Below, piece by piece: positions 38,831-52,740 of a DNA stretch of 64,000 nucleotides; the first letter of the stretch is position 1; each line of letters starts with the position of its first letter. Source of the DNA: Pterois miles (Eukaryota; Chordata; Actinopteri; Perciformes; Scorpaenidae); the NCBI GenBank assembly GCA_947000775.1, contig CAMQGK010000637.1:12317501-12381500 (forward strand). The letters are read 5' to 3'. The notes under the pieces were generated by a model. The model was given only the letters and a program-made list of their open reading frames with translations. It had not been told where the DNA came from and made no database searches. Both the position numbers and the translations under genes were made by a program.

Positions 38831-39602
38831 TCTAAAATGTTTAATATTTCTCGTAAGCAAGTTTCAGTACTATTTAGGGGTCCACCCCCATCTTTAGCAT
38901 CTCTTTGAACCACATCAGTTGTTGTTTTTCTAATTAAATAGCAAACATATGGTGTTTGGTCATATGGTTTAACTGTTGCTAAAACAAATCATTTCATACT
39001 GATTGTTCTTACTGGAACATGTTCTTTCTTCGGTTTATATTGTTTAGTCTGTTTTTGTTTTTTTCACCAAATAATTGGCTTTTTGTGATCTGCTCTTGTT
39101 TTATTAGCACCCTCAGGCCAGTTCTGTGCTCACACACTCACTAATGAATCCCTCTGTTTAAGTTATATTTGCAATTTAATGCGTTATACCTGCAAATCTA
39201 AACATCAGCATGGTAAATTATACCTCCTGCCAGTTTAAAATGTTACAACAGCTTTGCTGGATACTGGACTTGAATGGAAAACATGTGATTGCATTTTAAA
39301 TCAGACAATGCTAATAAACCAGCATTGTCCATTGTAGTGGCAATGTTAGCACTGTTTTAACTTTATCACAATAACAGAAGACCTTCATCCAATATCAGTA
39401 ATGTAGGCTACAGTATTTTATATTATATTGCATGCCAGCAGGGCCAGTTTTCAGGGTCACAATTATAATAAATCACATTATAATAAATACAGTTATTTAT
39501 GAAAATAAAAATCTTAATTTTTGTCTTAAAACCATTGTGATGTTTGATGTGTGTTGAGGTCTACAGGACTAGGGGTTAGGATTCTGGGGGGTTGGCAGCA
39601 GC

Positions 39603-40254
39603 AGGGTGATCCCAACAAACCAAATGTGGGACAAAGAGTTTGTGTGGGACAATGTGGGACACAATGTGTCTACAATTTTGGCTTAATGTCTATCTAACTT
39701 AGATAGATAAACTTTGATGTCCCTTATCTTATAACATCTCGATGCTTTGCCTGTATGCAGCCACTGATCGGCACCCCTTTTTTTGTGAAATTGAAAAATA
39801 AATGGCAAATTTCACAAAAACCTCTGAGAATCGACCTCCGCCTACTTCTAAATACTTATAAGTAGTTTCAGTCTTTGCTGTAGCTGTTCTTCTTTTTCTT
39901 TGTGGTAGTTTCCATAATATTCCACCTAAATATACATAGCATATAACTTTGCATTGACTCCGAATTTTCTCCATTGGGCATTGCAGAGCAAAGGTGGTGA
40001 AATGTTAACCTGCACTTGACCCACGTGAGCACAGTTGGACAGCAAACACACCCACGTGATGACAGCCTTCCCGGCTTTCTTCACAGCCACTGGATAAAAG
40101 CCAGGCTTTAAAAAGGCATCTGTCTTGCAGTGGTTTGACTTTTGAAAACTAGAGCCAATGAAAATGTGGGACATCGTCCCAATACGTGAGACGTGGGACA
40201 AGGGATAAAAATGTGGCGCGGTCCCTCGTAAAGTGGGACACCTGGTCACCCTAC
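39603..40254. repeat. Probable DNA-transposon remnant with GTGGGAC words
   Basis: Left part CAGGGTGATCCCAAC and right end CCTGGTCACCCTAC have loosely inverse GGGTGA termini. GTGGGACA recurs in several places inside (39625-39665 and 40165-40245). A minus-strand frame of 107 codons inside has no recognised domain. The boundaries and class are uncertain. Confidence 0.35.
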
Positions 40255-40739
40255 TGAGGGCACCTAAAAGGCTCGAGCCGGCCCTGCGTGCCAGGTTAGA
40301 TCATGTAACTGGACTGCATGTCAGCCAAGTCTAACTGGACATCTCAGCATTAACTTTAACAAACCACTGTGGGAGATTATACACCTTATACTCCACTTCA
40401 GCATTAAATGAATGAATAAATTATGTGTTTTGGTGTATTGCCCAACTATAATTAAAAGTCCACATTCTTACCACTCTTCCTAATACTACACTAACAACAA
40501 TAATAGTAGTATCACTAATACAAATAATAACCCAGCTATAGTTCATAGTATTTACCACTGTGTCAAACATGGAAAAAAGCTGATACGCTGACATTGTGGG
40601 GGAATTCATCGCTTTCTTTATGGCAGTTTTATTTGCTTATAACGTTGCATGTCTACTAGGTGTGCATGAGATCACTTACCATTTAGTTTAAACATAATTT
40701 TCGTTGGTCTGAGGAGACCCAGGCGGTTCCCGTGAAGGC

Positions 40740-40861
40740 CCAGCAGCGCTCATGTTCATGCTGCTCTTTAAGCGGACACTCCCCCATCTTGGCTCACACT
40801 CCCTCCGTCGGGACAGGAGGACTGTAGTCCTGCCACAGGCTGTTTAAACCGGACAACTAAG
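40740..40861 (+). other. lnpk: Probable noncoding first exon of lnpk
   Basis: A GC-richer patch ends in the good donor CTAAG|gtaaat at 40861/40862. It is followed by an intron dense in GTTAGC/GCTAAC words, a pattern I associate with the first introns of fish genes. The next acceptor would be near 41834 (tcaacag|gt), giving a leader of 41835-41909 before the ATG. The transcription start is not defined. Confidence 0.4.
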
Positions 40862-41909
40862 GTAAATAAAACCCCCACAGTACTTCGTAACACTTGGCTG
40901 TAATTTATTCACTTTACGGATACATTATTTGCTCTCGCTTGCCTTTACCAAGAGCGCTAACTAAGTTAGCAATGACTGCTGCTACTTGTCGTTATAAAGT
41001 GTTAGCATCGCCAGCTAGGGGTTAGCTACCCATGGCTAGCTAGTGGTATGTCAATGCTAAAGCTAACTGTTTACCCCATTGATGCGTTAGCTAAGTGGCT
41101 AACAAGTAATTCAGAAAACGTCAGTGATAGCACTAACCTGTTCTTTGAGCTAACCATTACTACTGGTAGCGTGAAATGTCTCGGAAAACATAGTGAAGTG
41201 GTGAAGTTTGCTACCTTAATTTAGCACGGCTACGTTAATAACGGACCTTAACTTAGTTCAGCACAGTCTCTCAAGTTTTAAAGACCGAGTTTGGAACGAG
41301 TTTAACACATGAAGGCTACGATAAGTTCAGTTAATCGAAATACTGCGTGTAGCCGTTAACAGTTGAGAAATCGTGGACGTTATGTGGCAGCCTGAGTCGA
41401 CGTTAACCACCAGGTACACTCAAACAGGTACACGTAGCTAAATATAATGCATACAGCAGCCTCGTAAGCAATCTTTGTCAGGCTTACAATGCTCAGTTTT
41501 TGTTGAAACAGTCTTTGAGATGATGCAACGTTAAGGTTATTTTGGAGGCAGTTATTTGTGAAGCTGCTGCATTTTATTGCCATACACTGAAAGGTGTTTT
41601 AACTATATTGTCCACCGTTTTAGCGTTATGCCAATAATATAGATAGTTATACCATATGATGAGTGCTAGAATAAGAAGGGTATCGGTTGAATAAACACCC
41701 CCTTAAAGCAGTAAAAACTGAACATTGGACATGGAGGCAGCATTTACTGTAGATATGTTGTATTACACTGAATCAGTTGTAGCTAATACACTGTCAGCTG
41801 GGCGTATACTGAAGCCCATTACTGTTGTCAACAGGTGGAGAGGTTATCAGTGGGAAAATCTGAGGAGGGTCCCAGAGCAGATCACAGTAACCTACAATCC
41901 CACATCAAC

Positions 41910-44900
41910 ATGGGAGCCATCATCTCACGGTGGAGGGTTTGTTGTCCTTTTCTAATTCATGCTGCTTTGATACAAATAATGTTATTGCACATTAGTTTGT
42001 AATATTTTCACTCTGTCAAAGAACACATTTAGTTATACTCTTTTAGATTTGATAAGCTTTCAGTTTGCAAAAACATGCAAGGCTTTCAGAAATGGTTCCA
42101 TTGCCAGGCACAATTAGTGGTCACTTGCTTGGATAGATCTACATAAATTTCCACAATTCAGATATTAATCCTAATCCTCCTGGCATTTCCATTCCTTGGC
42201 ATATTGGCATGCATAGGCTAACGACAGCAACAACCGAGGAAGACACACATGATGCAAATGCAGAAATGGGAAAATGAAAGGGGAAGTCTCAAGACGTTGC
42301 TTGCAGAAAGAGTACTGTTGTTATGGCAAATGTCGTCATTTCTTCTTGCTGACTTTAATTTCAAAATGTTTGCCTTACAGGCTAAACCATCCACTGTGGA
42401 GATATTGGAGGGAATCGATAAGGTATGCATGCCATATAGACTGCCATAAGTGCTGTTTTGAATTCTCTAAAAGACATTCTAGTTTAAATGTGTAGTTTAA
42501 GAAGTTTTTCTTGTATATATTTGCATTCAGTTTGAGATAACCTGCTATACATTTCCCGAAGCACAACAAATTCATGCTCTACCTAAATATGTAACTGCAC
42601 TATGAGAAGATAGATAAAGCCCATGAGCAAGAAACGTTCTCACAAACATTACCAAGCCAAAAACTGCTGTATATAGACAGATGAAGTCATTTAGATTGAA
42701 GATAATCTGAACATTAATTGTAAAACATAGTGGCGATGACACAGTACAGTATTTTACAATTGTGGTCCTTTTTTGAATATAAAACAAGAGGAAGAACGTG
42801 CCTGATATGAGAAATTTAACAATGTTTTCTTTATTCTACTATGCCCTGCTTACATTTGAACAGAAGTAAAGTAGTTTTGCAATGAATCTTCTGAGGTTTG
42901 GTGTGTCCAAGCTTGCAGAAGGCGCCCATGGTCAGTCAGATGAATGAAACACAAATGACGCATTATCGCTAAAACTGACCAAAGGCATCTGTTAGTGTAA
43001 TAATGCCCAGTGATGTTTATAAAACACATACTTGTCAGAAACACCCACAGATTCACTCTGCACAGATGAGGTATGATTTCAACTATTTACACCGTGGCAC
43101 CACAGTCAGTGGGACATATGAAGGGACGGTTACTAGTGAATTGGTTATTTGCATGTATACATTGCAACTTGGGCATTTGCCGTCAGTTATATTGGTTATA
43201 ATAACGTTGTATTCCCCAAAGTAACTGCAGAGATCTGGGAATGTGGTCACATCGCTAAAAATAGGCCCAAAGGGGCAACAAAAACAAGCAGTCAGAAAAT
43301 ATTGCAGTTGTAAACAAGGTGAATGTTTTGTCCAATTATTTCATCCACTTCATGTGCAGGTAAAACTGAAAATCTATGCACTAGTGATGTTGTTAATAAT
43401 CCCTCATTGCAGTGGAAAACATTAATTGTGACACAGCTACAGCAAATTGGTTGGTCTGTAAACAAATTGGGTAATAATTTTTACCATTTGCCTTGGCTTT
43501 CTTTATCAAATAAGTCTGATCTACATGGGGGTTTGATTACTATCTGTCTGATCATGTGACAGTGATTTGTATTTATTTCACTGGTGTTTAGTGACCACTT
43601 AAGTCTGTTTTTTTTTTTTATATAGAAACCATGCTATGGAAAACATGTTGTATATGGTTGCATCTTTATACCATAAGCAAGCAGATGTGTCAATGAATGC
43701 CAAATCAGCTTCCCATTTGCTGACTGATGGGGCTTTAGTGCTCTTCTACAGTTAAGCTAGTGTTAGGCTATTTTCAGCTCCTGTCCTTGGAGCAAGAGAC
43801 ACTATACATATGCTGAAGAGGTCAGATGTTGTGATGAGACTTTTCTTTGGCTTCTAAGTTTTCTTCATGAACAATCCTCTCACCGATAATTGTTTTTCAT
43901 GTACATGGTTGTACCACTCATACGCAAACGTGCATATTCTACAGTAACGCTGAATGAGAGATCTGTTTATCCAGTACTACTTAGAGTGACAGACACACAT
44001 GTTACAGGAGAACCATAGTGACAAGAGTGGGTCCTGTTCTGTCTGCCAGCTATTTATGGATGGGGTGACCAGCACTTAAATGCTGTGGTGTAACCTTTCC
44101 ATATTGAACAAAAACAAAAGATGAATGGCCATTTGTTAATTAGAAAATGCTAATGAATTACATACAGTAAATAATTGTTTTTTGTGCAAGAAGACAAGTT
44201 TGATCCTGATTGGACTGAAGCCTTTGTTTGGTTTTCTGATATGCTGCATGTTCACCTTAAATGTTCAATCCTACTAAAGACACCATCATCAACAAGTTTC
44301 ACAGCTAATCCTAATAGGACTTGCTTCCATTTGCATCTATGTAAAGACATGATGACATCCAGCCATACTGCTGAGAGACATGGCATTAAGGCAGGGTTTG
44401 TCCTTAAGAAAAATAAAACCGTTCAAATATTTTCAGTTTAGTTTCAATGTAGTTGCCTAATGTGCAATATCCTAAAGTTGCAAAACAAAACATTATTTGC
44501 ACTCAAGGCTTGTACCACATTTGGGGGCGGCAGTAGCTCAGTCCGTAAGGACTTTGGTTAGGACGCGGAGGTCACCGGTTCAAGTCCCCCATGGACCAAG
44601 ACCAACTGGTTGCTGGAGAGGTGCCAGTTTACCTCTTGGGCACTGCCGAGGTGCCCCTGAGCAAGGCACCAAACCCCCAACTGCTCTGGGCGCTTGTCAG
44701 GAGCAGCCCCCTCACTCTGACATCTCTCCATTGACATGTATATGTACTGTGTGAACAACAGAGTGTAAAACTGAATTTCCCCACTGTGGGACTAATAAAG
44801 GAATATCTTTTTTTTTTTTTTTTTTTTAAATTTACATGTGATTAAAATATTTAGGGAAAGATTATAGAGGGCGGCCCAGCCCTGCTGGAAAATCCTGCTG

Positions 44901-47900
44901 TGATTAATGATCGAGACTTGAGGGCAGGAGCAGGACACATGTCACCACAAAAAACTACTTTGACTCACTGAAATGTTGTTTGTTTTTTGTACATAATATA
45001 TTTGGACCACGAAAATATAAAATATAAGATTTTGCTATCATAATAATTTCCTTATTCTCACTCACTGGCCTATGGAAAATCCCTTCTTGTTTACAGTGAG
45101 TATCCCTCTGTCATGCTGGCCTATACAGTCGAGAAATATCTATTTTTCTCAAAAAAGTTCTGGTTGAGCGATACAATAATGGGAATATAACATAACATAA
45201 TAAAAAATAATAATTATGGAAAATGTATGCAAAATCACATTCTTATGGCACCTGGATTGATTATAGTTTGAATGAAAAAACAGTTTCACATAATGACAGT
45301 CACCTTCTTTCTAATAGGATCATATTTTTGTACTAATATAACACTCTTTTGGCTTTTTTTCCACGCAGGATATTCAGATTCTTGAAGAGTACAGTGAGAA
45401 GTATCAGAAGCAGTTGAGGACGTGGGTCTGGCGGCTGCTCCTGTACTCGTCTCTTCTCTTCCTGATAACATGTATAGTTGTGTATTCCTGGTACCTGCCT
45501 GAACAGTTTATGGGACGGGTCATATTATCTCTTCCCTTCATAGCATTTCCGTTATTGTAAGTGTTCGAGCTAGTCGATCACATTTTCACTAAACTGTAAC
45601 TACAGTGTAGTCAGTCAACCTTTTTTTCTTTCTTTTCCCTTTAGCGTGTGGTTACTTCGAAAAAGTCTTATAATTATTTTTTCACGAAGAACTGAAAAAA
45701 ATAGTAAGATCCTTTTTGCTATTTATACGTTACCACATAATGGTATATTTTACTTGTTTTGTGAAAACTGGTGTTGAATTTTCAAGTAATGTGTTTTTTT
45801 TGCAGATGAGAAATTGGAGGATCTTAAAGCACAAAAAAGGAAAATAGTAAGTGATGTTTTTATATTTGTCGAGTTTCATATACTGTATATATTGTTGTCT
45901 TGTGATCTGTAGTTCACTTGTAAACAGCGCATTCGGAGTATGCGTCTCAAGATGGGTTTTTACAGCAGTTTGTGACACAGCCTGTGTTAGGGAAAATTGT
46001 TAGGAGAGGGGCCTTCCTTCTCTTTGTTCTGTGTCACATATACTGTTTATTAAGGATAATTGGATACCTGTTATATTTTCAATCAGAGATCATGAGCTCC
46101 CTCCAATCTAGCCATGTTTCTCTACCCCAGTACAGGCTGAAGGCCTCTGATAATCGGTCAGCCTGTTTTCCCTTCACCCCCACCTCGCAAGCGTTAGCAA
46201 GCAAAACATCTTCACTCACACATGGACTTAAAGCATTAATGCCAGACACATTCTCAGTTGTTTCTGTCTCACGGATATCTGAGGAATGTCTTGTTTGGGT
46301 TATCACTGCCTGTACACATTGAGCCAGGTAAAAAGTCCCTGCAGTGTAAGTCATTCCTAGGTCTCTAGTCCACTTCTTCAGTCTCCACTTAATTGCTATA
46401 AATACTTTTCTTAACAGCCTGAGTACGGCCAGCTCTTGTGCATTGTATGCAAACCAACTAGCCGACAGTTTGCAGAGATGCATGCCCAAAAGAAAAGCCC
46501 ACATTTCCAATTGGAAGTAGAAACACCTACAGAGCAAAGACTTGGATATCAACAGATTTATGGATGTGCACAAATATCGCAACATTGACCTTTTCAAGAC
46601 AGAGGTTGAAGGAAGGAAAGGGAGGCTGTGTTCACACAGTAGAACATGTCCGTCACCAAGGAGATTAGAGGAATATTCATTTTCATTAGCCATGTAAACA
46701 GCTTATTATAAATGTTTTTTTCACAATATATACAAAAACCTGAAGATTTTGTGGATGTAAACATTGTCACTGTTACATATGATGCTGTAGGTCAAAACAT
46801 TCAGGCATCTTTCTGCTAACTGGCCAGAGTTGCCCCAAAAGGACAAAAGCAGAGGTAGACCGATATTTTTTTATGGCCGATGCCGATTGGTGAGGTGTAG
46901 CTGCTGCTCAGATATTTTTAGAAAACATATTTTCAGAAATGATGCATCACCAAAATATTGAGTGGCAGTTTAAGACAAGAGGTGCTCATCGAAGTTATTA
47001 AGAAGCATGTTATATTCTCTTGTACATGTTTTATTGTTTAGACTCACCATGTCACTCAGTGTAGTAGTTATAAAGCCATTACAAAAATTGCACCACAAGC
47101 ACCCTACAGATTTTCTCTGCCAATGTCCCTGAAATTACCTCTGCAAGCTTGAGAGATCTGCAAAGTGACATTTCAAAAACAAAAAAAAACAATTGCCATG
47201 CATCTGTGGTTTGCACCGTGGTCCGATAAGTGAGAGAAACTTATTATAAAACTCATAATCTTTGTAGATCGCATTGTAATTTTGATGTCTAGTCGTCTCC
47301 AGTGAAGTGAAAACTTGCTCTACACTCTGCAAGTTATGTTGGAAGCCTTGTAGTATTGCTCATATTGATCCTCTCAGCCTTTTGCAGCAAGATACTTGCT
47401 AATCTAGGATCTATTCTGTACAGACAGTGTTTGATTGGTACAGTGACTTAACCCAGTAAACAACTCTGCTAATGTCACTTTAATTAATAGCATTTAGTGC
47501 TGGAAAGAAATAAATCTGAGAAATTGCTTGTCATCCTCTGTCAAGTCTAATAACTTTCAATAATTAGGGCTGATGGATTTTCACACTCTCCATTATCGAA
47601 GTAGTGAATGTAATTATTCTTCATATTATATGTAAACATTTAGAAATGTTTGCTACTTAAATGAAGATGTACAATTTAGTGGGGTAACGTCCTGGTGCCC
47701 TTTCTCGCGTTCACTTGTAATGTTATGGTAGGTGATTCTTAGATATTAATGTGTATTTATAAAACACCTATTAATTACATCTGGTGATCATCAAATAGTT
47801 ACTGAGCAGTAGAGCTAGCTGTTATTAGGTGAGTAATTTCTTCCTGCAATGTATTGGAAAAATGATGTATTCCTATAACTTTTGAATGTCTTGTTTTTTT

Positions 47901-50900
47901 CCAGCTTGAAGAAGTTATGGAAACTGAGACGTATAAAAATGCTAAAATGATTCTGGAGAGATTTGATCCTGATTCCAAGAGGAAAATTGTGAGCTATATA
48001 GTTTTACTTGAACATAAACCCCTTTGTGTAATTGTTTTCCATATTAAATCATGCTTTTGCACACTCTGGTTTTCTCTATAAAGGAGCTTGAATCCACTCC
48101 AGTTGGACCTCAGATGACTCCAAAACCAGGACAAGGTAGCAATGAGTTCTGAAGACGGCACTAATTTTCCTTCTTGTCCTTTTGCATTTCTTACTGTTGT
48201 TAAGAAAACTGCAATGTGTTTCTCTGTTAGAGCTCCGCCAACGCAATGTCATCCCAAAGACCCCCCCAGTGGCGGTGAATCCTGCAAGCGGAGCTGCCGC
48301 TCGCCCTCCTCCTGCCTCTGGGCCCACCTATCCTGGACGATCTTCCCTCTCTGCTCCAGGTGGACCCCCAGAGAGGAGCCTGTCTGCTATAGCTGCTCAG
48401 CAGAGCTTGATGAGGAGGCCTGTGACCCCTGGAACACCTGTTCCAGGAGTCGGTGAGTTACCTGCACACAGGGGGACCACATCATAATGTGGTCGATTAA
48501 GGTGTGATTTACTCTTCCCTCGCTCTGTGTCCCCAGTTGCTCAAGGCTCTGTGGTGTGTGTTGTCAGCAAGGGTGGTATATGTTATACAGTAGTTGTAAT
48601 GGGTAATTGCTTGAATGTAGTTTTCAAATATCTTACTAAAAGGGCCAACCTTTCTTGTATAATTGTGAACTGAAATTAGAAATGGGCGATAACTTTTGAT
48701 ACAGTCAGAATATTTACCTCAAGAATACGATGCTTGTGCTCTACATCTTCAAAAGCCAGCCAGACAACATGATAAAAAAAACTTTCTATTGAGCAGTTGC
48801 TGTGTATTGCAGGCATCAGTGGAGTGCAGAGTTATTCGATATTCAATATAAATTATTTCTGGACTATGAACACTCAATAGAAGATGCAAATAAGTGCAAA
48901 TGGTAAAGGAAATGTGTTCCTAGAGGAAGCCGCATGCTGTAATTGCCATGTGGAATGCCAACTGTGAGATATACACGAATCAGGATTACATTAACTATGA
49001 TTAATTAGCCAGACCTGCGTTTGTTCTCTGGGCAATGGTGGTGGAATCTCACTAAATGTCTTTTAATGCTCAGTGAAATTGCCTTTGGCATTGGGAACAC
49101 CTTGCAAATGGTTTACATGACTTGATGTTATCACCTGCTTCTGCTGAAAATTGAAAGTGAAAAGCAATTTGATACAAAGAGTCACCACAGAGTTTCCATA
49201 TGTTGGTAAATTAATAACCAGCAGGATATTGAGACTCTGCCAAGTCTCACAGAAATGACCAGTCATCTTCCTATGATTGCTCTTGATGTTAGATTATATT
49301 AATTACTACTCACCAACACAGCGGGGATTCTGGACGTGCTTTGCAAGTGAGAGCCAGTGTTAATTCATTAAGAAAAAGGGGGGCAGGTTTTTTGTTACAT
49401 TCATCATGGTTTGTGCAGTAAACTGTGACTCTCAGCCTCACCGTCTCACTTAGTTTTTTTTTACTGTAAGCAGCCCATTTAATGCAGTTTGAATTCAAGA
49501 CTACAGACTGTGTCTAACAGGCATTGATGTTGTGCTTTAACAGGGATGCACCCCCCAGGCCCGCCTTTGGCCAGACCTGTGGTCCCAAGGGAAAGAGGTG
49601 CTATGGACAGAGTCATTGAGTATCTTGTTGGAGATGGTCCTCAGAACAGGTACAGAAACAGTCTCTTTTCTGCAATACACTTCATATATATACTATGTAT
49701 ATACAGTTTTTGGGCAATGTATTAATGTATAAGGAGCTGTTCACATGTAGCATCTAAAACACATGGAAAACACCAGCCGTGCCACTTTTATCCTTTTTTC
49801 AAGGTACAAGGGAGGTCACGCTCCTCTTACAACTGCCATTACTAAGCAACCAAAACCTGTGTGCTGCGATGACAATGATGAAGTTGCGTTAATTTAGCAG
49901 TAAACTAAACAAAGTCAAACAAAACATGTTTCCAGGACCATAAAGCCCTCACAGTAGCTTTACGGCTCAAGTTGGCTGACCTTTCAACTGGATGTTGTGC
50001 TGTTCTCGGACAGAAAGCGTGAAGCAAGTATAGTAGTCCGCGGGACAGATCATAAAGCTCTTGGTAGCCTGCACTAAAATGATTGACCTCTCCTTCATAT
50101 ATTTATCGTAGACTGATATTTATGGAAGAAAGAAAAGATATCTGCCAGCTATGATTGATTGTTCCTCATCATATGACATGCGGTGTGCACTGCAGTGTTC
50201 CAAAAGTTGAACTATTTTTAAGTCAGGGCACGCTTGGGAGTAGTTGTGCGTCGCAACAGTGTCATTCCCGTGTTTGAGCGTGCCTGATATGAGTCTGGCG
50301 CAAAATACGCGCCATGTGAACGGCCCCTTAAATAGGTTCATATTCAGCTCATAAAAATGCAGTGCTGAATTATGTTTTATGTAATATAACGCCAGTCTCC
50401 ATGTACTGTATGCTGTCTTAACTGGATTGTCTTGCCTTCCTCACAGATACGCTCTCATCTGTCAGCAGTGTCTGTCCCATAACGGCATGGCATTAAAAGA
50501 GGAATTTGAATACATTGGTAAGACTCAGAGAAACACAACACTCTTTGTCAGTCTCCATCAAACACTGTGCCTTCATTTGCCCTCTAGCATTTGGCAGCGT
50601 AGTATATCATATAGCTCTTAAATGCCTCTGCCACTACCGACCCCTGTAAGCAAAAACGCAGCAAGATTGAATATGCAAACCAGTGCTGCACATCAATCCG
50701 AAGTGTTTATGCATCTCAGGCATTTTCTGTCATTGGTTCATATTCATGTATATTAATCTATGTCTGTTTTGAGAATGTATTAGAGACCTGACATAAACTA
50801 TGTGTATGGTGTTTTTATTTGTGTTGTTTCAGCTTTCCGATGTGCGTATTGTTATTTCTTGAATCCGGCAAGAAAGACCAGGCCTCAGGCGCCCAGACTC

Positions 50901-51937
50901 CCCGAGGTCACCGGTGAGCTGAAGATGTCATCAGAGGCACCCGTACCTCCGCCTGCTGCTGAAGTAGATGACGACCAATCGGTTTTAGGTGATGATAATA
51001 ACACTCAAACAGGTTTTACCCACACAAGGCACATTTGAATCATCAATGAGTTTACATTGAACATGGAAGCATCGCAATTTGCTAACTAGCGCTGTCTGCG
51101 TCCTTTCGGCATGCGGTCTATTTTCTCCGCGTGCCGTGAGTGAACCTGGCAAGAAAACACACCGATAATCTGCTACAAATGATGAATTATATATGCTATA
51201 AATGATCTGATTCTGATAAGATGATAAAATATGCATCCCACACACACTTTTGACTTCCCTCTCCTCTCTCCCTTCTGGTCTGCCAGAGTTTCAATTCCCC
51301 TGATCCCCCTCCCCCGTCCCCAATCAAATCACTCCACTATATGTATTTGACATAGCCGAGTGTCACTGATGTTTGTGATCGTGGGTTTTAAATTACGTCT
51401 TTATTCCACAGATTTGTCAGTTGTGTCTAAACGGAGTGAGAGAGATGAGCAGACACACAAACATAAGCAGACAGACAGCAGAGCAGAATTTTGTTTGTTG
51501 ACCGGTGCGGAGAAATTCGCTTCTGTTATGAACAGCCGGGCTTCTGCCTGCATCACGATTGACATAGCGATGTGCAGCGCAGCTCTCCCATGTCCAGTGT
51601 GAACCCGGTGTAATGGTCGTGCATGTAATGAAATGAGACCAATATTAGTACATTTATAAACGTTACAATTCTATATTCTGTTGTACCTGTACCTTGTATC
51701 TGTTGTACATTTTTCTTCTGTTATACTTGTTTGTAGTGCAACTCTAAACAGTAATCTCTACCAGGGCAAATCAAGCTGGCGGATGTCTCTGCTGAAACAG
51801 ACACCCAAGAGCCAGGCACGCCGACAACCACGGAGCCCAGCTCTGCGTCAGACGGCCAAAGCACCCCAGAGTCACAAGATCCGCCATCTGAGAAATCTGA
51901 CGGAGAGCAAGATGTGTCTGCCATGGAAGTGGAATAA
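41910..51937 (+). CDS. lnpk: Lunapark, ER three-way-junction protein (12 coding exons)
   Basis: Membrane protein that stabilises three-way junctions of the tubular ER network. Coding exons: 41910-41936, 42381-42422, 45369-45556, 45645-45703, 45806-45846, 47905-47988, 48084-48135, 48231-48452, 49544-49649, 50447-50517, 50833-51012, 51765-51937. All join in frame with GT/AG sites, giving 414 aa against about 428 in human. MGAIISRWR gives an N-terminal glycine, as in the myristoylated family members. Coiled coil lies at about 24-40; hydrophobic segments at 46-64 and 74-90 form the hairpin; a second charged helix (about 105-147) ends ERFDPDSKRK. A Pro-rich linker (about 150-250) precedes the signature DRVIEYLVGDGPQNRYALIC. 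The lunapark zinc finger uses Cys279, Cys282, Cys301 and Cys304, followed by NPARKTRPQAPRLPE. The tail is acidic and divergent. The donor of exon 11 could instead be at TTA G|gtgatg, removing eight residues. No damage is seen. Confidence 0.96.
44523..44827 (+). repeat. tRNA-derived SINE in an lnpk intron
   Basis: The head GGCGGCAGTAGCTCAGTCCG contains an RNA polymerase III A box (TAGCTCAGTCC, 44534-44544) and a B box (GGTTCAAGTCC, 44577-44587) at tRNA-like spacing. A body of about 220 bases follows. It ends CCCCACTGTGGGACTAATAA plus AGGAATATC and a T run. About 305 bases; looks full-length. It lies in the intron between coding exons 2 and 3. The small open frames over it are not genes. Confidence 0.85.
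46845..46915. repeat. Short dispersed repeat fragment (GGCCGATGCCGAT)
   Basis: AGAGGTAGACCGATATTTTT followed by TATGGCCGATGCCGATTGG resembles the terminal part of a common vertebrate and fish dispersed element with CCGAT words. Only the end is present, in an lnpk intron. Confidence 0.5.
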
Positions 51938-52740
51938 AACAATGGAGTAGTGATTTCAACACAAGTTAGGCTTGAACTTTATTTTTTCTTTGAGGAAACA
52001 TGATAACCGTTAACTTATAAGTAAATGCCGTGAGATGAAGTAACAGTGATTTTTCGTCTTACAGTACAGAGCGTCCTTTCTTTTGAGAATTGCTTTTATA
52101 GTTCTAGCAAAAGTAATGAATTAGATATTAAATCGCTTAATGCTAGCACTTGGTAGCAACCACCAAACAACCCAACTTTCATGTATGATTTCATGTCCTG
52201 CCCAGCATCTCATTCAGAGCAATAAGGACATTAATGTTGTTTTTGATGTTTGAGTCTTTTCCCATGTTTTGTTTATTTTCCGTATTTTATTTGTTTGTGA
52301 CTGAATTTCTAACAGTATTCTATTTGGGTTGATTGGAAACTGCAGAAACAAAGCAAGAAATATTTTGCGGGGAAAATAAATTTTTATTTATGGGAAATTA
52401 TTTATAAATATTTTTCTATAATGCTGTGCCTTTCATGACAGTGTTGACTGGGGTACTCTGCAGCATGGCTGTGCTAACAACATGTTTACACAACAAATGG
52501 TACCGTAATAGGAATGCACATACAGTATGTATTTATTGCTAAAATGGAGGAAAGATTTATGTCAGTACTGTGCACCTGCGCTAAGTGCCTTTTTATATTT
52601 GAAGTCTCTGTTTCAGAGTGTTGTTGATAAAACCTATTTACATATAGACAATAAAGTCATTTAACTGTTTACAGGCTGTATGTGTTTGCTGAATGTCGAA
52701 ATTCCTGTTCTGTATAAATAATACAAAATAAACTTTTGAG
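51938..52740 (+). other. lnpk: lnpk 3' UTR
   Basis: Follows the lnpk stop. Polyadenylation signals AATAAA occur at about 52376, 52650 (CAATAAAGTC) and 52727 (AAAATAAACTTTTG). The last, followed by a TG-rich segment (TGTGTACGTGTGTGCTC), is the best candidate for the distal end. Confidence 0.6.

Noticed and set aside
39926..40249. Minus-strand 107-codon frame with several Cys/His (SNCAHV) as a possible zinc-finger transposase piece
   Set aside because: The spacing fits no finger I know, and it lies within a repeat-like region. Too weak to call.
44525..44597. A functional tRNA gene
   Set aside because: A and B boxes are present, but the sequence continues into a SINE body with a CCACTGTGGG-type tail and T run. 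The acceptor arm does not pair as in a tRNA.
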